From: Bacteroidales bacterium
GTDB lineage: Bacteria; Bacteroidota; Bacteroidia; Bacteroidales; UBA12077
Reading direction: 5' to 3'
Length of the DNA stretch: 64,000 nucleotides
NCBI GenBank assembly: GCA_016342685.1
Contig: JAEINU010000002.1
Location: 391,085 to 455,084, forward strand
Below the pieces are notes generated by a model. That model did not search any database, was not told the DNA's origin, and saw only the letters and a list, made by a program, of their open reading frames with translations. Of the stretch, positions 8,883-18,267 are shown in pieces (within the stretch, counting starts at the first letter, position 1; the number at the start of each line of letters is the position of its first letter). The position numbers were made by a program, and so were the translations under genes.

Positions 8883-9413
8883 TTAATTTGTGTTTACAGT
8901 AGCAAAACTTGATTTAAAAGTCCCTTCCAATTTATTGCCATCTTCATCCGTAACATCTAGAGTTACTGTATATGTATCACCAGAACCTTTAATAGTAACT
9001 TTGCCACTTGTAAAAGATGGTGAACTACCTGTTGTTGGGTACTGTCCATTAGCATTCACGTCCAAATCTAAATCAAGTTCGCAAGTACCTTCTTCTTCAC
9101 TATTGCTTAGAACATAGTCCCCAGCCACTAAAGTTCTCGGTGTTGAAGTATAAAAATCTATTTCGAGCCAGTCTCCACTTCCTGTTAATCTTCCATAATC
9201 AACCTTTAAGGAACCTGTAAATACATTCATATTGTAAAACTGATCATCGCTGTAATACCATAATTCTGCATAATCATTCCATGAAAAAGTCTGATCATTA
9301 AATTCAACTGGATTTTCCTTTGGATCGTCTTTTTTTACATCATCATCTTTATCACAAGAAAACATTGTTACGGCAATTAATAATGCCATTCCGATTTTTA
9401 AATAATTTTTCAT
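8883..9413 (-). CDS. Outer-membrane-type lipoprotein of unknown function
   Basis: 176 residues. A lipobox (AVTMFSC, Cys at about 20) is followed by an acidic DKDDDVKKDDPKEN linker, typical of surface-exposed Bacteroidetes lipoproteins. The remainder is beta-rich with TGSLKVDYGRLTGSGDWLEIDFY, SGKVTIKGSGDTYTVTLDVTD and GNKLEGTFKSSF strand repeats, a pattern seen in small Bacteroidetes lipoproteins with jelly-roll or lipocalin-like folds. It lies between two FISUMP-type or secreted genes in the same orientation. No specific function can be assigned. Confidence 0.82.
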   Translation of the reverse strand: MKNYLKIGMALLIAVTMFSCDKDDDVKKDDPKENPVEFNDQTFSWNDYAELWYYSDDQFYNMNVFTGSLKVDYGRLTGSGDWLEIDFYTSTPRTLVAGDYVLSNSEEEGTCELDLDLDVNANGQYPTTGSSPSFTSGKVTIKGSGDTYTVTLDVTDEDGNKLEGTFKSSFATVNTN

Positions 9414-9463
9414 TTCTTAAGTTTTTATTTACTGATTATTAATTTATTTGTTTTTCTACACCT

Positions 9464-10462
9464 TTAATCTTTAACACATCGCACGGACATTCCCATATAA
9501 GCGTGATAGCCGTTTGCATCGTAAAACTTATCGGTACTTATACCAATTGATCTGGCATAACCATATCGTTTCCCGCTAATTCCTGAATCATATCCATCAA
9601 TTGTCCAGAAATAAGCCATATAACCTTGTGATGAGAAATCACCAGATGCTGTTAACATACCACCTGGCAATGCAGTAAAACCACTTTCGTTGTTTCCACT
9701 ATTAACGGCTGTTGTTAAAGTGCTATTCCAATGTTCAGAACCTGCTTCTTTCATTTTACCACCTGCAACATCAGCTCCACCCAAATAATATAGTAAGGTT
9801 TTGTACTCTTCCTGTGTAGGAACATGCCAACCTTCTGGTGCAATTTCGCGAGAATCTTCTACTGCATAAAAGTTATATAGTTTCCCATAAATTGTCCCGT
9901 TGCTTGCGTTATTATCGTAATTACAATATCCACCCGTTGTTGACAGATCCAAATTTCCAACTGCATTTATTGAAGAGATTGCATCTCCATTTCTATAATA
10001 CGTTGCTTTTAGATTCTCAACCATCCAAATTTGCGAACCAATTTGCACTGTATGATATACATTTCCATCGTAATCGGTTACCGTTAACGGTTCGGTTACT
10101 TCAATTGTAAATTCTTTAGATCCTATCTCCTTATCGTTTAAATATGCTTGAAACGTGATAATTTGTTCGCCCATATCTACTTGAAATGTATTCCAAGTAT
10201 ATTCTGCTGGAAAACTTGTAAATGATTCTAATACATTTCCATTTAGCATTAAATCCAGCTTATCAACTAAATCATAATCGTCAACATCGATGTTTATAGA
10301 AATTATAGCACCTTTCATAATTGAAGCATCAGCTTCAACACCGGTTACTGTTATTTCAACTTCATTCTCGTCATTAGTTGGATCATTACTATCATCACAA
10401 CCTGTTAATATTGCAAGAGCAAATAGGCTAGTAAAAATTAGTGTTTTTAATGTGTTCTTCAT
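9464..10462 (-). CDS. FISUMP-domain lipoprotein with N-terminal Ig-like domain
   Basis: 332 residues: lipobox (FALAILTGC, Cys at about 22), then DDSNDPTNDENE linker, an Ig-like domain of about 90 residues (VTGVEADASIMKGAIISINI ... GSKEFTIEVTEP), and a complete FISUMP domain at about 130-332 with GNVYHTVQIGSQIWMVENL, GYCNYDNN, APEGWHVPTQEEYKTLLYYL, SGFTALPGG and the final SVRCVKD. It is a longer paralogue of 7425-8042. The role is likely cell-surface; the ligand is unknown. It lies first in the minus-strand lipoprotein row and 50 bp upstream of 8883-9413. Confidence 0.9.
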   Translation of the reverse strand: MKNTLKTLIFTSLFALAILTGCDDSNDPTNDENEVEITVTGVEADASIMKGAIISINIDVDDYDLVDKLDLMLNGNVLESFTSFPAEYTWNTFQVDMGEQIITFQAYLNDKEIGSKEFTIEVTEPLTVTDYDGNVYHTVQIGSQIWMVENLKATYYRNGDAISSINAVGNLDLSTTGGYCNYDNNASNGTIYGKLYNFYAVEDSREIAPEGWHVPTQEEYKTLLYYLGGADVAGGKMKEAGSEHWNSTLTTAVNSGNNESGFTALPGGMLTASGDFSSQGYMAYFWTIDGYDSGISGKRYGYARSIGISTDKFYDANGYHAYMGMSVRCVKD

Positions 10463-10626
10463 TTTAAAAAAAATTACGATTGTTTGTATTGATTAATATT
10501 CAAGTACAAAACAAATAGAAATTATTCGCAATATTTCTTAGTAAATGAATGCGTTAGATACGAACTTGAATTCGTTGGAATTCGTTCTGAAAGTGTAAAA
10601 TGAAGATATTGATTATGGATAAAACA

Positions 10627-11373
10627 TTATAGCTTATCAAAAACATCTAACAATGCCTGCTTACGCCTATGCGCTATAGGAATTTCCTTTTTATTATTTA
10701 AAATGATTGAACCTCCGTCGGTCTTCGTAATTTTATCGATACAATGAAGGTTAACAAGATATGATTGATGTGGTCTGAAGAAATTATAAACCGATAAAAG
10801 ACTTTCAAACTCTTTTATACTTTTCGAAACAATAATCTCCTTCTTATCTTTGATATAAAAAGTGGTGTAACTATTATCACTTACACAATACAAAATATCT
10901 GAAATATCGACTAAGTGAATTGAATCACTAGTTTTAAGAACTATTTTTTTCGTTTGAGTTTTCTTTTCGTAGTGCTCAAAGAAATTATTTACTTGAGCTT
11001 CGATCTGTTTACTTTCAATTGATTCTACGGCATTTTTAATTGCTGTGCAGAATTCGACTTCATTAACTGGTTTTAAAATATAATCAAGCGCACTAAACTT
11101 TATGGCTTTAATAGCAAATTCGTTAAATGCAGTAATAAAAATGATGGCAAAATGATAAGGATGTACTTTTTGTAAGATATGAAATCCGGTTCCACCTTTT
11201 ATATCAATATCTAGCAAAACAAGTTGTGGCTTTTCGGTTTGTATTAACTCTATTCCAGAATCAACAGAATCGGCTTCACCAACTATTTCAATATCAGAAA
11301 AATTATCAGTTATTAATCTTCGATTAATTTCCCGAATATCTTGCTCGTCATCAATAATTATTGCTCTTATCAT
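10627..11373 (-). CDS. LytTR-family response regulator
   Basis: 248 residues. The receiver domain (1-120) has D8/D9, phospho-acceptor D55 in LVLLDIDI, T81 and K101 in DYILKPV. A linker leads to the LytTR DNA-binding domain (about 143-245: IVLKTSDSIHLVDISDILYC ... HQSYLVNLHCIDKI). It is the cognate regulator of the LytS-type kinase at 11405-13330, which ends 31 bases upstream of its start and reads in the same direction, so they form one operon. Targets are unknown. Confidence 0.95.
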   Translation of the reverse strand: MIRAIIIDDEQDIREINRRLITDNFSDIEIVGEADSVDSGIELIQTEKPQLVLLDIDIKGGTGFHILQKVHPYHFAIIFITAFNEFAIKAIKFSALDYILKPVNEVEFCTAIKNAVESIESKQIEAQVNNFFEHYEKKTQTKKIVLKTSDSIHLVDISDILYCVSDNSYTTFYIKDKKEIIVSKSIKEFESLLSVYNFFRPHQSYLVNLHCIDKITKTDGGSIILNNKKEIPIAHRRKQALLDVFDKL

Positions 11374-11404
11374 ATATCATTGTTATTAGCATAAAGATAC
11401 TAAT

Positions 11405-13330
11405 CTACTTAATAATAGGAAGAAATAAATGAATTTTTGTTCCTGTATTTTCATCTTCCGAAATATTTTGAATTGAAAGATCGGGAATATGCTTATTTTT
11501 CTTTTTTAAATGTCTCATTCTTTCATTGAAAATCTGTGTAGCCATCGATTCATGATTCCCATCCTTATTTTGTTGCGAATTACCAAACCCAATTCCATTA
11601 TCCAGAATAGTCACTTCTAAAACATCTACCTTATCACTAATTTCAATTGTAATTTTTCCATCTTTCTCAACTTCTTTTAATCCATGTTTGACTGCATTTT
11701 CGATAAAAGGCTGAATCATCATTGGTGGAATATTGATAAACTCAGTTTCCAAATCTTGATCAATAATGAATTCATATGCAAAAGCATTTTTCATACGCAT
11801 TTGCTCCAACTCTAAATAGTTTGTAAGAGTCTCTATCTCCTCCTCAAGGCTAATTGATTCTTCTGAAGAGTATTTTAATATAGAACGCGATAATGATGCG
11901 AAATTACCTAAAAACTGCGCTGCCTTCTTAGTTTCATTCTTGTACATATAGTTTTGAATACTTCCCAAAGCATTAAAAATAAAATGCGGATTCATTTGTG
12001 AACGAAAAAGCTTTTGTTTTAAATCATCCTGAGCTATTTGTGCATTTTTCTTTCTCATTCTCATTAAAAAGAAAATCATAATTACCAATAATACGAGAAC
12101 CGAGATAACTGCAAGGCCTAGTCTTATTCGTTGATTTTTAATTTTATTTTCGGCTGATAAAAGACTTATCTGTTGTTCTTTCTTTTCTGTTTCATACTGC
12201 GTTTCAATTTCTGTAATCGAATTATGCTTTTCTAAATTATAAATAGAATCATTTAAAACATGAAACAACTTATAAAACTCTAATGCTAAAGCCGGTTTAT
12301 TAATATTCTCATAGATTTCTGAGATAAATTCATAAGCTGATAATTTCTCATGATCTAATCCACATTCATCTGCTTTTTGCAAAGATTTATTCGCTAAAAT
12401 TAACGCAGAATCGATCTTCCCCATTTCATTGTATAAATTCGACAAATAAATAAATTCTTCGGCTATTCCCATACAATCATCAATCTCAATTGAAAGTTTT
12501 AAAACTTTCCTATGCATTTCAATCGCTTTATCTATTTCTCCATAGGTAAAATATACTTCGGCCATATTTCCATAACCAACTGCCATTCCACGTTTCCAAT
12601 TGCCTTTTTCAGAATAATAAGCTACCAACTTATAATTGACAAGTGCACTATCCATATCGTTAAGCGTGTTATAATACCCAGCTATTTCATTATGAATTAT
12701 AGCCATTTGGAAGTTATCGGGGTTATCATGCTTAGATATAGCTATTTTAGCTTTGTTAAGGTATTGAAAATGATTAATTGTATCCTGAAGTTTTTGGTAA
12801 ACTGTAGCAAGCGCGGTGTAATTATTAACTAATCGTGGATGATTACAATTTTCTCGGATTTTAAGTGATTTCATTTGATAAATAATAGCTTTATCATAAT
12901 CTGCTAAATCCTTATAAACTCTACCAATATTTTCATAAGAATTCGAAATACTAAGTGTATCATTCAATTCTGAGTTTATAGCTAATGCTTTTGAAAAATA
13001 ATCTAAAGCCACCTGATTTCTTCCCCCCAAACAATTTGAAATACCCAATATATTATATACCTCAGCTTCATATACTTTATCACTAGTTTTATGTGCAAGC
13101 TTTAGCATTTCATCTACAACTTCTTTATGTAAATCCCAACTACCAGAATGCTCATAAACATTTGCTAATTCAATTAATTCAGATTTTACTTTTTCAATAT
13201 CTTTAATAACATTAGCACTTTCAATTATCTGCGTTATACTATCAGCTTTATTTTCTGCAGATTGTTGAGCAAAACATATTTTAAAGCTGAAAATAGAAAA
13301 TAAAATTGGTAGATAAACCTTAATAATCAT
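11405..13330 (-). CDS. TPR-containing LytS-type sensor histidine kinase
   Basis: 641 residues. After a signal peptide (MIIKVYLPILFSIFSFKICFAQ) a periplasmic array of TPR units covers about 60-360. A coiled region and one membrane helix (about 402-424) follow. The cytoplasmic kinase has the His_kinase motif QMNPHFIFNAL with H449, N box ENAVKHG near 544 and G box DNGIGFG near 578. Bacteroidetes use this architecture for envelope sensing, with the TPRs as the likely partner-binding region. It forms an operon with the LytTR regulator downstream. Confidence 0.94.
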   Translation of the reverse strand: MIIKVYLPILFSIFSFKICFAQQSAENKADSITQIIESANVIKDIEKVKSELIELANVYEHSGSWDLHKEVVDEMLKLAHKTSDKVYEAEVYNILGISNCLGGRNQVALDYFSKALAINSELNDTLSISNSYENIGRVYKDLADYDKAIIYQMKSLKIRENCNHPRLVNNYTALATVYQKLQDTINHFQYLNKAKIAISKHDNPDNFQMAIIHNEIAGYYNTLNDMDSALVNYKLVAYYSEKGNWKRGMAVGYGNMAEVYFTYGEIDKAIEMHRKVLKLSIEIDDCMGIAEEFIYLSNLYNEMGKIDSALILANKSLQKADECGLDHEKLSAYEFISEIYENINKPALALEFYKLFHVLNDSIYNLEKHNSITEIETQYETEKKEQQISLLSAENKIKNQRIRLGLAVISVLVLLVIMIFFLMRMRKKNAQIAQDDLKQKLFRSQMNPHFIFNALGSIQNYMYKNETKKAAQFLGNFASLSRSILKYSSEESISLEEEIETLTNYLELEQMRMKNAFAYEFIIDQDLETEFINIPPMMIQPFIENAVKHGLKEVEKDGKITIEISDKVDVLEVTILDNGIGFGNSQQNKDGNHESMATQIFNERMRHLKKKNKHIPDLSIQNISEDENTGTKIHLFLPIIK

Positions 13331-13412
13331 TCGAAATATATTCTTTTGGGTTAATAAATATGATCTAAATATATTCTTTACATATTAATTTTTTCATGAG
13401 TTTTGTTAGTAT

Positions 13413-13448
13413 ATAAAAAAAGCACCCACAACCGAAGTTATGAGTGCT
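13413..13448 (-). terminator. Rho-independent terminator with TTCG tetraloop after the oxidoreductase operon
   Basis: On the minus strand AGCACTCATAAC, loop TTCG, then GTTGTGGGTGCT, followed by seven T. The stem is 12 bp with two G-U pairs. It lies 24 bases after the stop of the gamma subunit gene and closes the block that starts near 22516. Confidence 0.85.
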
Positions 13449-13471
13449 CTAATATTTAAGTTATGATTTTT

Positions 13472-14026
13472 CTAGTTAAGAATCTGAACTTCTTCAACTA
13501 CTTCACTACCTCTGGTAATTGCTTTTTCATTAACAGGTATCATGTGATGGTAACGTTCTGGCAATGATTTTTTCAAACCAGCAATAACATTTTCCATTTT
13601 AAATATAGGCTTAATCTTTAAGAATCCACCTAAAACAATCATGTTAAAAGTTTTACTTGTTTCCATCTTAGAAGCAGCTTCAGCAGCTGACACACGATAA
13701 ATATTAATATCTTTTCTTTCTGGATGATTAACTATTCCATTAGGATCGTATATTAAAGTACCACCAGGTTTAACCATACTTTCAAATTTATCCATTGATT
13801 GTTGGTTAAGAATAATAGCTGTGTCAAATTCATTAATGATAGGAGAACTGATTCTATCGTCGCTAATAATAACAGTAACGTTTGCAGTACCACCTCTCAT
13901 CTCTGGACCATAAGATGGCATCCAGGTTACTTCTTGTCCTTGAACAATACCTGAGTAACACATAATCTTACCCATAGAAAGAACACCCTGTCCACCAAAT
14001 CCGGCTATAATTATTTCTTCTGTCAT
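13472..14026 (-). CDS. 2-oxoacid:acceptor oxidoreductase, gamma subunit (VOR/KOR type)
   Basis: 184 residues matching the pyruvate/ketoisovalerate oxidoreductase gamma domain: EEIIIAGFGGQGVLSMGK at the N-terminus, SYGPEMRGGTANVTVIIS and an ending that supports dimer contacts. With the three genes upstream in transcription order (delta ferredoxin, alpha, beta) it builds a four-subunit CoA-dependent enzyme that oxidatively decarboxylates 2-oxoacids to acyl-CoA and reduces ferredoxin. The delta-alpha-beta-gamma order resembles VorDBAC/KorDABC operons. Substrate choice (branched-chain versus 2-oxoglutarate) is not settled by sequence reading. It is the last gene, followed by a strong terminator. 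Confidence 0.93.
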   Translation of the reverse strand: MTEEIIIAGFGGQGVLSMGKIMCYSGIVQGQEVTWMPSYGPEMRGGTANVTVIISDDRISSPIINEFDTAIILNQQSMDKFESMVKPGGTLIYDPNGIVNHPERKDINIYRVSAAEAASKMETSKTFNMIVLGGFLKIKPIFKMENVIAGLKKSLPERYHHMIPVNEKAITRGSEVVEEVQILN

Positions 14027-14067
14027 TTTTCTTAATTTTTAAATTATAATTAGAATGATACTCAGAT

Positions 14068-14847
14068 TTATTCCTCTGGAACTTTAATATCTCCAAGTGG
14101 ATAATATGGGAACATGTTATCAACCATCCATTTATTAGATTGGTTTGGTGTCATTTTCCATCCTGAGTTACAATTCGATACTATCTCAACAAAAGAAAGG
14201 CCTTTTTTCAATTTTTGGTTTTCGAACGCTTTCTTAATAGCTTTTTTCGCTTTACGAACAGCAGAAGGAGTATGAACAGCCTGACGACTAACAAAATAAG
14301 TTCCTGGTAATTGAGCAACTAATTCTGTCATCTTTAAAGGAGAACCCATCGTTTCAACATCACGACCATAAGGAGATGTCGATGATTTCATTCCTGGTAA
14401 TGTAGTTGGAGCCATTTGTCCACCTGTCATACCGTAAATCCCATTATTAACGAAGATTATAGTAATATTTTCACCACGGTTACATGCATGAATAGTTTCA
14501 GCAGTACCAATTGCAGCTAAATCACCATCTCCTTGATATGTGAATACGTATTTTTCAGGGTATAAACGCTTAATAGCAGTAGCTAAAGCAGGAGCTCTAC
14601 CATGAGCTGCCTGTTGCATGTCAATATCCATGAATTCGTAAGCAAGTACAGAACAACCAACAGGAGCAATTCCAATTGTTTCTTCTTGAGCATTTAATTC
14701 TTCGATAACTTCCATCACTAAACGGTGTGCAGTACCATGACCACAACCAGGACAATAGCTAAGCGATTTATCTGTAAGAAGATCTGTTTTTTTATAAACA
14801 AGATTCTCTTCTTGTACTATATCATTGTTTGTTATTTTTTCAGCCAT
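14068..14847 (-). CDS. 2-oxoacid:acceptor oxidoreductase, TPP-binding beta subunit
   Basis: 259 residues with the TPP-binding domain: CPGCGHGTAHRL near 32-43, the GDGDLAAIGTAETIHA magnesium/TPP motif, NNGIYGMTGGQMAPTT and a C-terminal FVEIVSNCNSGW. In this family the CPGCGH segment binds TPP or a cluster-proximal region where the 2-oxoacid is decarboxylated. The gene lies 11 bases downstream of alpha and 41 upstream of gamma, all on the minus strand. Within the family it fits VorA/KorB. Branched-chain substrates are inferred from the neighbouring aminotransferase and acyl-CoA synthetase. Confidence 0.94.
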   Translation of the reverse strand: MAEKITNNDIVQEENLVYKKTDLLTDKSLSYCPGCGHGTAHRLVMEVIEELNAQEETIGIAPVGCSVLAYEFMDIDMQQAAHGRAPALATAIKRLYPEKYVFTYQGDGDLAAIGTAETIHACNRGENITIIFVNNGIYGMTGGQMAPTTLPGMKSSTSPYGRDVETMGSPLKMTELVAQLPGTYFVSRQAVHTPSAVRKAKKAIKKAFENQKLKKGLSFVEIVSNCNSGWKMTPNQSNKWMVDNMFPYYPLGDIKVPEE

Positions 14848-14858
14848 TTTTTATCCTC

Positions 14859-15935
14859 CTATAAAAATTTTTGTTCCAAAGCTTCAACAACTTCTCCTGG
14901 TGATGGGATAATTCCACCCATTCTACCAAAGTGCTCAACAGGAATGTTACATTCAACAGCTAATTTAACATCTTCAATCATTTGCCCTGCACTCATCTCA
15001 ACAGACAACATACCTTTTACCTGTTTGCTAAGCTCCATAAGTCTTTTGCTTGGGAATGGGAATAAAGTAATTGGACGTAATAAACCAACTTTAATTCCTT
15101 TAGCACGTGCTAGCTCGATTGATTTTTGGCAAATACGAGCACTAGTACCGTATGCTACAAAAATATATTCAGCATCTTCTGTTTCCATCTCTTCATAGCG
15201 AACTTCGTTTGCTTCAACTTCTTTATATTTGGCTTGAAGTTTTTGATTAAACAGCTCTTGCTTATTTGAGTCAAGATCTAAAGAAGTTATTATGTTTCTC
15301 TCACGATTAGCATCTTTACCTGTTGTAGCCCAAGGACATTTTTCCTTAACCTGAGCATCAGTTAATCTCACTTTTTGTTCTCCAATTTCAACTTTTTCCA
15401 TCATCTGGCCAATTGCACCATCAGAAAGGATCATTACTGGATTTCTATATTTAAAAGCTAAATCGAAACTTAATTCAACAAAATCGTACATTTCTTGAAC
15501 AGAAGCAGGCGCTAAAACAATTAATTTATAATCGCCATGACCACCACCTTTTACAGCTTGAAAATAATCTGATTGAGCAGGCTGAATAGTACCAAGACCA
15601 GGGCCTCCCCTAACAACATTTAAAATCATACAAGGAAGTTCAGCTCCTGCAATATAAGTAATACCTTCTTGTTTTAAGCTTATTCCAGGACTTGAAGAAG
15701 ATGTCATTACCATCTTACCTGCACCTGCACCAGCGTAAACCATATTAATAGCAGCAATTTCACTTTCTGCTTGAAGAACAACCATTCCGGTTCTTTCTTC
15801 TGGTTTTTCTAACATAAGGTACTCAAGAACTTCTGATTGCGGAGTAATTGGATAACCAAAATACCCGTCGACACCTGCACGAATAGCTGCTTCAGATATC
15901 GCTTCGTTGCCTTTCATTAATCTTAATTCTTTCAT
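14859..15935 (-). CDS. vorB: 2-oxoacid:acceptor oxidoreductase, alpha subunit (VorB-like)
   Basis: 358 residues beginning MKELRLMKGNEAISEAAIRAG with the GYPITPQSEVLEYL motif typical of VorB, followed by QAESEIAAINMVYAGAGAGK, TSSSSPGISLKQEG and RGGPGLGTIQPAQSDY. The C-terminal transketolase-like domain contains FVAYGTSARICQKSIE. The length matches the single-domain alpha subunits of four-subunit VOR enzymes (3-methyl-2-oxobutanoate:ferredoxin oxidoreductase). It follows the ferredoxin subunit by 26 bases. The gene symbol reflects similarity to sequences usually annotated vorB; 2-oxoglutarate specificity remains possible. Confidence 0.9.
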   Translation of the reverse strand: MKELRLMKGNEAISEAAIRAGVDGYFGYPITPQSEVLEYLMLEKPEERTGMVVLQAESEIAAINMVYAGAGAGKMVMTSSSSPGISLKQEGITYIAGAELPCMILNVVRGGPGLGTIQPAQSDYFQAVKGGGHGDYKLIVLAPASVQEMYDFVELSFDLAFKYRNPVMILSDGAIGQMMEKVEIGEQKVRLTDAQVKEKCPWATTGKDANRERNIITSLDLDSNKQELFNQKLQAKYKEVEANEVRYEEMETEDAEYIFVAYGTSARICQKSIELARAKGIKVGLLRPITLFPFPSKRLMELSKQVKGMLSVEMSAGQMIEDVKLAVECNIPVEHFGRMGGIIPSPGEVVEALEQKFL

Positions 15936-15961
15936 TATCTATAGTTCTTTTAAATTTAATA

Positions 15962-16192
15962 CTATGCGTCTACTTTTTTTCTGTAAACAGTAATTACTCC
16001 ATCTGGACAAACAATAGCACAATTAGCGCAACCAATACAAGCATCTGGATTTGCCATGTGGGCATAATGATACCCTTTTCCATTTACTTCTTCGGCTAAT
16101 CGTATTACATCTTGTGGACATGCAGGCATACAAACTTCGCAGCCTTTACATTTCTCAATGTCAACTACTATTGACCCTTTAACTTTTGCCAT
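15962..16192 (-). CDS. Ferredoxin-like delta subunit of the 2-oxoacid oxidoreductase
   Basis: 76 residues holding two [4Fe-4S] motifs: C15, C18, C21, C25 (CKGCEVCMPACP) and C52, C55, C58, C62 (CIGCANCAIVCP). This is the standard delta subunit, which passes electrons from the TPP site to external ferredoxin or flavodoxin. It is first in the four-gene unit, with a -7 element upstream at 16237-16244. A flavodoxin gene lies 1.5 kb upstream and could be one acceptor. Confidence 0.94.
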   Translation of the reverse strand: MAKVKGSIVVDIEKCKGCEVCMPACPQDVIRLAEEVNGKGYHYAHMANPDACIGCANCAIVCPDGVITVYRKKVDA

Positions 16193-16236
16193 TATATTTA
16201 AAATTTAGTTTTTAATATTTACTTTTGAATGCTCTC

Positions 16237-16244
16237 CAAAGATA
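16237..16244 (-). promoter_or_regulatory. -7 promoter element of the oxidoreductase operon
   Basis: The minus strand reads TATCTTTG, a match to TAnnTTTG, 45 bases upstream of the ferredoxin subunit start. A small hairpin (CCTGTT-GAAG-AACAGG, 16288-16303) lies just upstream and may end the aminotransferase transcript. A TTG at -33 with usual spacing is not obvious. Confidence 0.45.
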
Positions 16245-16342
16245 GCATTTTTTGATCAGTTTTCCCTCAAAAAAGCTCATCCCAACGCCTGTTCTTCAAC
16301 AGGTTTAATGTCTAGATATAATGAACTTACAGGCTAAAATCA

Positions 16343-17674
16343 TTATTGAGCGTGGTGCTCGTTAAATGTCTTTAATCTGTTCTCAAGATCTTCAAATTGT
16401 GATCGTTGAATTTGCGAAACACAAGCTCTTAATCCTTCAATTCTTTCACTTCCTGTTGTTGCTAATGAAATGGCACTTATACCATAATAAAGTAACTCTT
16501 CTACCAATTCAACTCCATCCATTCCCGGATACGAAAATGTAAAATAGAAACCATCGGCTAATGGCTCATTCTCATCCATATCGTATACAATCTTAAATCC
16601 ATTCTCGGTAAAGAGTTTCTTAATAATTTTGGCTCTCTCACCATATTCCTTTACCTCCTCAACAAAGTTGAATTCACCATCGTTAGCAGCTTTTAATATT
16701 GCAGCTAAACCGTATTGAGCAGAATGACTTGTTCCTGATGATAAAGAATAAATTGCTCCATAAACCATAGAATAACCAAATTCGTCTGTTTTATAGAATC
16801 TCTTTAAATCAGGAAATCTTTTATTAAATAAAGCATCAGAGATTACCATCATTCCTATTCTTTGTCCAGCATAACTGAATGACTTAGAACTTGAAATCAG
16901 TAAAATATAATTATCGGTATAATGAGCAACAGATGCTTGATAAGGTGCAACTCCCGGTTTCGATAAATCTTTACGAAAATCCATAGCAAAATATGCTAAA
17001 TCTTCCATAATAATTACATCGTACTTTGTTGCTAATTCTCCAATTACTTTCAACTCGATTTCTGTAAAACAAATCCATGATGGATTGTTAGGATTTGAAT
17101 AAAGTATTGTTGAGATATTTCCTTTTTGAAGATACTCTTCAAGTTTAGCTTTTAATTTATCACCACGATAATTGTACACATCGAATGATTCATATTTTAA
17201 GCCTAAAACATTATGTTGCATTTTCTGAACTGGAAAACCCGGATCAATAAATAAAGTGGTATCTTTTTTTACATCTCTTCTGCACGAAACCATGAAAGAT
17301 GCAAATCCACCTTGCATTGAACCTACTGTAGGCAAACAGTTCTTTTCATCAACATCAACATTCATGAAATTTTTAACAAATCGTGAAATTTCTTTTTTAA
17401 GAATATCAACACCTTCGATCATAGGGTATTTAGAAGCAACTCCACTTCTTAGTGCAGCAATTTCTCCTTCGATTCCAACCTGTGCAGGAGGTAATCCCGG
17501 AACTCCCATTTCCATACGAACATATTTGTCGCCTGATTCTTTTTCTATTTCGTTAACTAAACGAACTAACTCACGAATAGAAGCTAATCCTATCTTTCCT
17601 AAACCACTTTGCTCTATTTTGTTCTTAACAACGCAAGCATCAATTGGTGTTTTTCTTGTCAAAGTATCGCTCAT
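16343..17674 (-). CDS. PLP-dependent class I/II aminotransferase
   Basis: 443 residues. Fold-type I features are visible: an N-terminal VRMEMGVPGLPPAQVG segment, NNPSWICFTEIEL, the IIMEDLAYFAMD aspartate strand, and the PLP-lysine motif LISSSKSFSYAGQRIG. It transfers amino groups between amino acids and 2-oxoacids. Its place directly upstream of a 2-oxoacid oxidoreductase suggests it produces the 2-oxoacid for that enzyme in amino-acid fermentation. The precise amino-acid specificity cannot be read. A small hairpin lies after its stop. Confidence 0.92.
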   Translation of the reverse strand: MSDTLTRKTPIDACVVKNKIEQSGLGKIGLASIRELVRLVNEIEKESGDKYVRMEMGVPGLPPAQVGIEGEIAALRSGVASKYPMIEGVDILKKEISRFVKNFMNVDVDEKNCLPTVGSMQGGFASFMVSCRRDVKKDTTLFIDPGFPVQKMQHNVLGLKYESFDVYNYRGDKLKAKLEEYLQKGNISTILYSNPNNPSWICFTEIELKVIGELATKYDVIIMEDLAYFAMDFRKDLSKPGVAPYQASVAHYTDNYILLISSSKSFSYAGQRIGMMVISDALFNKRFPDLKRFYKTDEFGYSMVYGAIYSLSSGTSHSAQYGLAAILKAANDGEFNFVEEVKEYGERAKIIKKLFTENGFKIVYDMDENEPLADGFYFTFSYPGMDGVELVEELLYYGISAISLATTGSERIEGLRACVSQIQRSQFEDLENRLKTFNEHHAQ

Positions 17675-17713
17675 AATGTAAACGTTTTACTTGATATGTA
17701 TTTTGAATTTGAT

Positions 17714-18235
17714 TTATTTCAATTCAGGTTTAATACTTTCAACCCAGTTGTTAACTCTTTCGTCGGTTAATTCAGGTTCGAAATCTTCATTTACAGGCAA
17801 CCCTATAAATTTACCATCAATAATTGCTTGCGACTCTCTACAATCATAAGCTTCTGTATCAACTGCACCTACAATTTTTGCTCCTTTTGGAAGAATTTTC
17901 TCAGCAAGAACTCCTAATGCATCAACAAAATGTAAATCATAAGAAATTTGATCTCCTAAACCAAACATCGCAATTACTTTATTTGAGTAATCAGCTTTTT
18001 CTACTTCTGGTAGAAAAACATCCCAATCATTTGCTGATTTATCAGATTCCCAAGTTTCTTTACCAATTGTAGATAATCCGAAAATTACATTTTCATATTT
18101 ATCAACATCAGCAGATTTTGCATCTTTAGCAGGAATTAAATCAACATTTTCATTACCAAGTGCAGCAGCAACTTTCTTAGCTACTCTTTCTGTTGATCCA
18201 CCAAGCGGGCCGTAAAATAATCCTATTTTTTTCAT
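17714..18235 (-). CDS. Flavodoxin (long-chain)
   Basis: 173 residues starting MKKIGLFYGPLGGSTERVAKKVA, where the phosphate-binding loop carries a GPLGGST variant. The FMN-flanking loops are IFGLSTIGKETWESD and FGLGDQISYDLHFVDA. A GTG 33 bases further upstream (18268) would extend the frame, but that codon lies inside the TATATTTG promoter element, so the ATG at 18233-18235 is the real start. Flavodoxins replace ferredoxin as low-potential carriers. Here a likely role is accepting electrons from the adjacent 2-oxoacid oxidoreductase. Confidence 0.93.
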   Translation of the reverse strand: MKKIGLFYGPLGGSTERVAKKVAAALGNENVDLIPAKDAKSADVDKYENVIFGLSTIGKETWESDKSANDWDVFLPEVEKADYSNKVIAMFGLGDQISYDLHFVDALGVLAEKILPKGAKIVGAVDTEAYDCRESQAIIDGKFIGLPVNEDFEPELTDERVNNWVESIKPELK

Positions 18236-18267
18236 CGTATTTTTTTTATTAGTTTTTCCTATACTCA

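Noticed and set aside
12512-12832. 106-codon plus-strand frame inside the TPR kinase gene
   Set aside because: Antisense shadow of a well-supported gene; no family features.
14725-15198. 157-codon plus-strand frame over the oxidoreductase genes
   Set aside because: Antisense to two conserved subunits and lacks recognisable motifs.
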